From the NCBI GenBank assembly GCA_035552775.1, contig DASZKW010000107.1, forward strand, positions 1 through 30,532: a stretch of DNA of 30,532 bases, in the 5' to 3' direction. The position numbers and the translations under genes are program-made. The notes beneath the pieces were generated by a model that was not told the origin of the DNA, searched no databases, and worked only from the letters and a program-made list of their open reading frames with translations. This document shows positions 29,754 to 30,532 of this stretch, in pieces (within the stretch, counting starts at the first letter, position 1; every line of letters starts with the position of its first letter). This DNA is from DASZKW01 sp035552775 (GTDB lineage: Bacteria; Actinomycetota; Acidimicrobiia; Acidimicrobiales; Palsa-688).

Positions 29754-30343
29754 GTGGTGCCGCTCGCCAAGGACGGACCGGAGCGGGTACGGGAAGGAAC
29801 GCACCGGCGGCCACACGGGTAGGGGTGCAAAACGTCACCCACCGAGGCATCCGCTGGCAAAGGGCACCGTCGGGCGCGATTCGGTGGTGGAACGACGAGC
29901 TGGAGCGCTGGGTGCGTTTCCAGCCCGGCGCCGACGCCCCGCCCCGCCCCGCGGGCTGGGAAACGGGGAGGGCGCCGGACCCTCCCCTAACCAGGCCCAA
30001 ATGGCGCAGCCCCTACCGGATAGTGCCAATCGTGCTCGTCGTGGTAGTGGTGGTGTCGGGACTCGTGCAAGCGCTACGGTCCAACCAGCCGGTGGCCGAC
30101 GAGGCCAAGCAGGCAGCGGCCCTCAACGGCAGGTGCCTCCGGGAGACGGGCACCTCGAAGGGCTCTCCGACCTACAGCGACAAGCCCGTGCCGTGCAGCG
30201 CTGCGAACGCCGCCGTGAAGGTCGTCGCCGTGGTGACGACCACCCCGCCCGCCACGCCCTGCCCGGCGGGGACCACGGCGGTGCAGCTTCTGTCCGGCGT
30301 GGCCCATCCCCACCTCGAGTGCGTCGAGCCGGTACAACATTGA
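29750..30343 (+). CDS. LppU-like single-span membrane protein
   Basis: A 197-residue protein with a cytoplasmic Trp/Arg-rich N-terminus (IRWQRAPSGAIRWWNDELERWVRF, a DUF2510-like look), one membrane span (about residues 87-104, RIVPIVLVVVVVVSGLVQAL) and an outside domain of ~90 residues. That domain has four cysteines (GRCLRETG, VPCSAANA, ATPCPAGTT, LECVEPVQ) and resembles the LppU/SCO3897-like extracytoplasmic domain. No catalytic motif is seen and the function is unknown. ATG 29750 overlaps the glycosylase stop in ATGA, so it is the third gene of the dut operon, an odd partner for DNA repair genes. Confidence 0.72.
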   Translation: MSGAARQGRTGAGTGRNAPAATRVGVQNVTHRGIRWQRAPSGAIRWWNDELERWVRFQPGADAPPRPAGWETGRAPDPPLTRPKWRSPYRIVPIVLVVVVVVSGLVQALRSNQPVADEAKQAAALNGRCLRETGTSKGSPTYSDKPVPCSAANAAVKVVAVVTTTPPATPCPAGTTAVQLLSGVAHPHLECVEPVQH

Positions 30344-30374
30344 TCGGCGCCTGGGTCGCCCAAGCGCTGCCTGC

Positions 30375-30380
30375 TAAAGT
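30375..30380 (+). promoter_or_regulatory. -10 box TAAAGT of the tRNA-Gly gene
   Basis: TAAAGT lies 11 nt upstream of the first tRNA base. No clear -35 is seen. Confidence 0.45.
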
Positions 30381-30391
30381 CCGATCCCGCT

Positions 30392-30467
30392 GCGGACGTA
30401 GCTCAGCTGGTAGAGCATCACCTTGCCAAGGTGAGGGTCGCGGGTTCGAATCCCGTCGTCCGCTCCA
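30392..30467 (+). tRNA. tRNA-Gly (anticodon GCC), CCA encoded
   Basis: Acceptor arm GCGGACG pairs with CGTCCGC (30457-30463). The D arm is GCTCAGCTGGTAGAGC. The anticodon stem CACCTTGCCAAGGTG carries GCC, which reads GGC/GGU. The T arm is CGGGTTCGAATCCCG. Discriminator U at 30464 and CCA at 30465-30467 are encoded. No intron is present. Nothing recognisable follows to the window end; the last 65 nt are purine-rich. Confidence 0.97.
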
Positions 30468-30532
30468 AGAAGAAGCGATGAAAGTGCAGGTCAGAGGGGT
30501 GAAGTGTAGCGGGGAGAGGTTGGGCTGCCCTC

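Overview
This window comes from a high-GC actinobacterium-type chromosome, most likely of the class Acidimicrobiia; the assignment is an inference, with no 16S or database match. The support is: very high third-position GC; a PimB'-like mannosyltransferase followed by an SRPBCC protein; a ROK glucokinase; an actinobacterial TIGR03085-type protein; a B12-dependent ribonucleotide reductase; oligoribonuclease; and many GTG starts that sit 6-7 nt after a TANNNT -10 box, the signature of leaderless transcripts. Most of the window is ordinary chromosomal housekeeping. No plasmid, prophage, CRISPR array or insertion sequence is visible.

Layout. 3-2541: the 3' part of a GT4 mannosyltransferase, an SRPBCC protein and a TrmH/SpoU RNA methyltransferase. 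2628-3690: a ROK glucokinase preceded by two chained mini-ORFs. 3793-5762: a PspC-domain histidine kinase overlapping a NarL/LuxR response regulator. 5853-6072: three decayed pieces of a selenium-binding protein (SBP56/methanethiol oxidase) gene. 6129-8158: an AlaC-like aminotransferase and an ACT-domain protein, with a long hairpin between them. 8225-8851 (minus): TIGR03085 protein. 8852-9386: a long leader with a promoter, DnaA-like boxes and hairpins. 9387-12596: nrdJ, interrupted by a 146-residue mini-intein. 12760-14546: a small phage-type domain protein, surE (with a leaderless mini-ORF) and a flavin reductase. 14652-14750: a second copy of the long hairpin. 14765-16355: an L,D-transpeptidase, then a 9-bp tandem repeat, a ferredoxin and a MaoC hydratase. 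16446-19847: a DUF4118 membrane protein convergent with a KimA-like permease fused to an OB-fold. 19874-21791: a flavoprotein disulfide reductase divergent from msrB. 21798-26386: a UvrD2-like helicase, an alpha/beta hydrolase and an acyl-ACP thioesterase. 26397-28411 (minus): aldo/keto reductase, a small basic protein and oligoribonuclease. 28456-30343: dut, a MutM/Nei glycosylase and an LppU-like membrane protein. 30392-30467: tRNA-Gly(GCC).

Functional themes. Nucleotide and genome maintenance recurs (NrdJ, SurE, Dut, MutM/Nei, UvrD2-like, Orn). Potassium and turgor control is suggested by the DUF4118 protein next to the KimA-like transporter. Redox repair is suggested by the disulfide reductase and MsrB.

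The most unusual observations are: the mini-intein placed between the catalytic Cys and Glu of NrdJ; two 100-bp hairpins with 25-nt arms, compensatory changes and loops of exactly 50 nt; leaderless mini-ORFs whose stop codons overlap the starts of glucokinase and surE; three 20-bp-periodic repeats upstream of the DUF4118 gene; and the permease/OB-fold fusion. All functions are read from sequence motifs alone.
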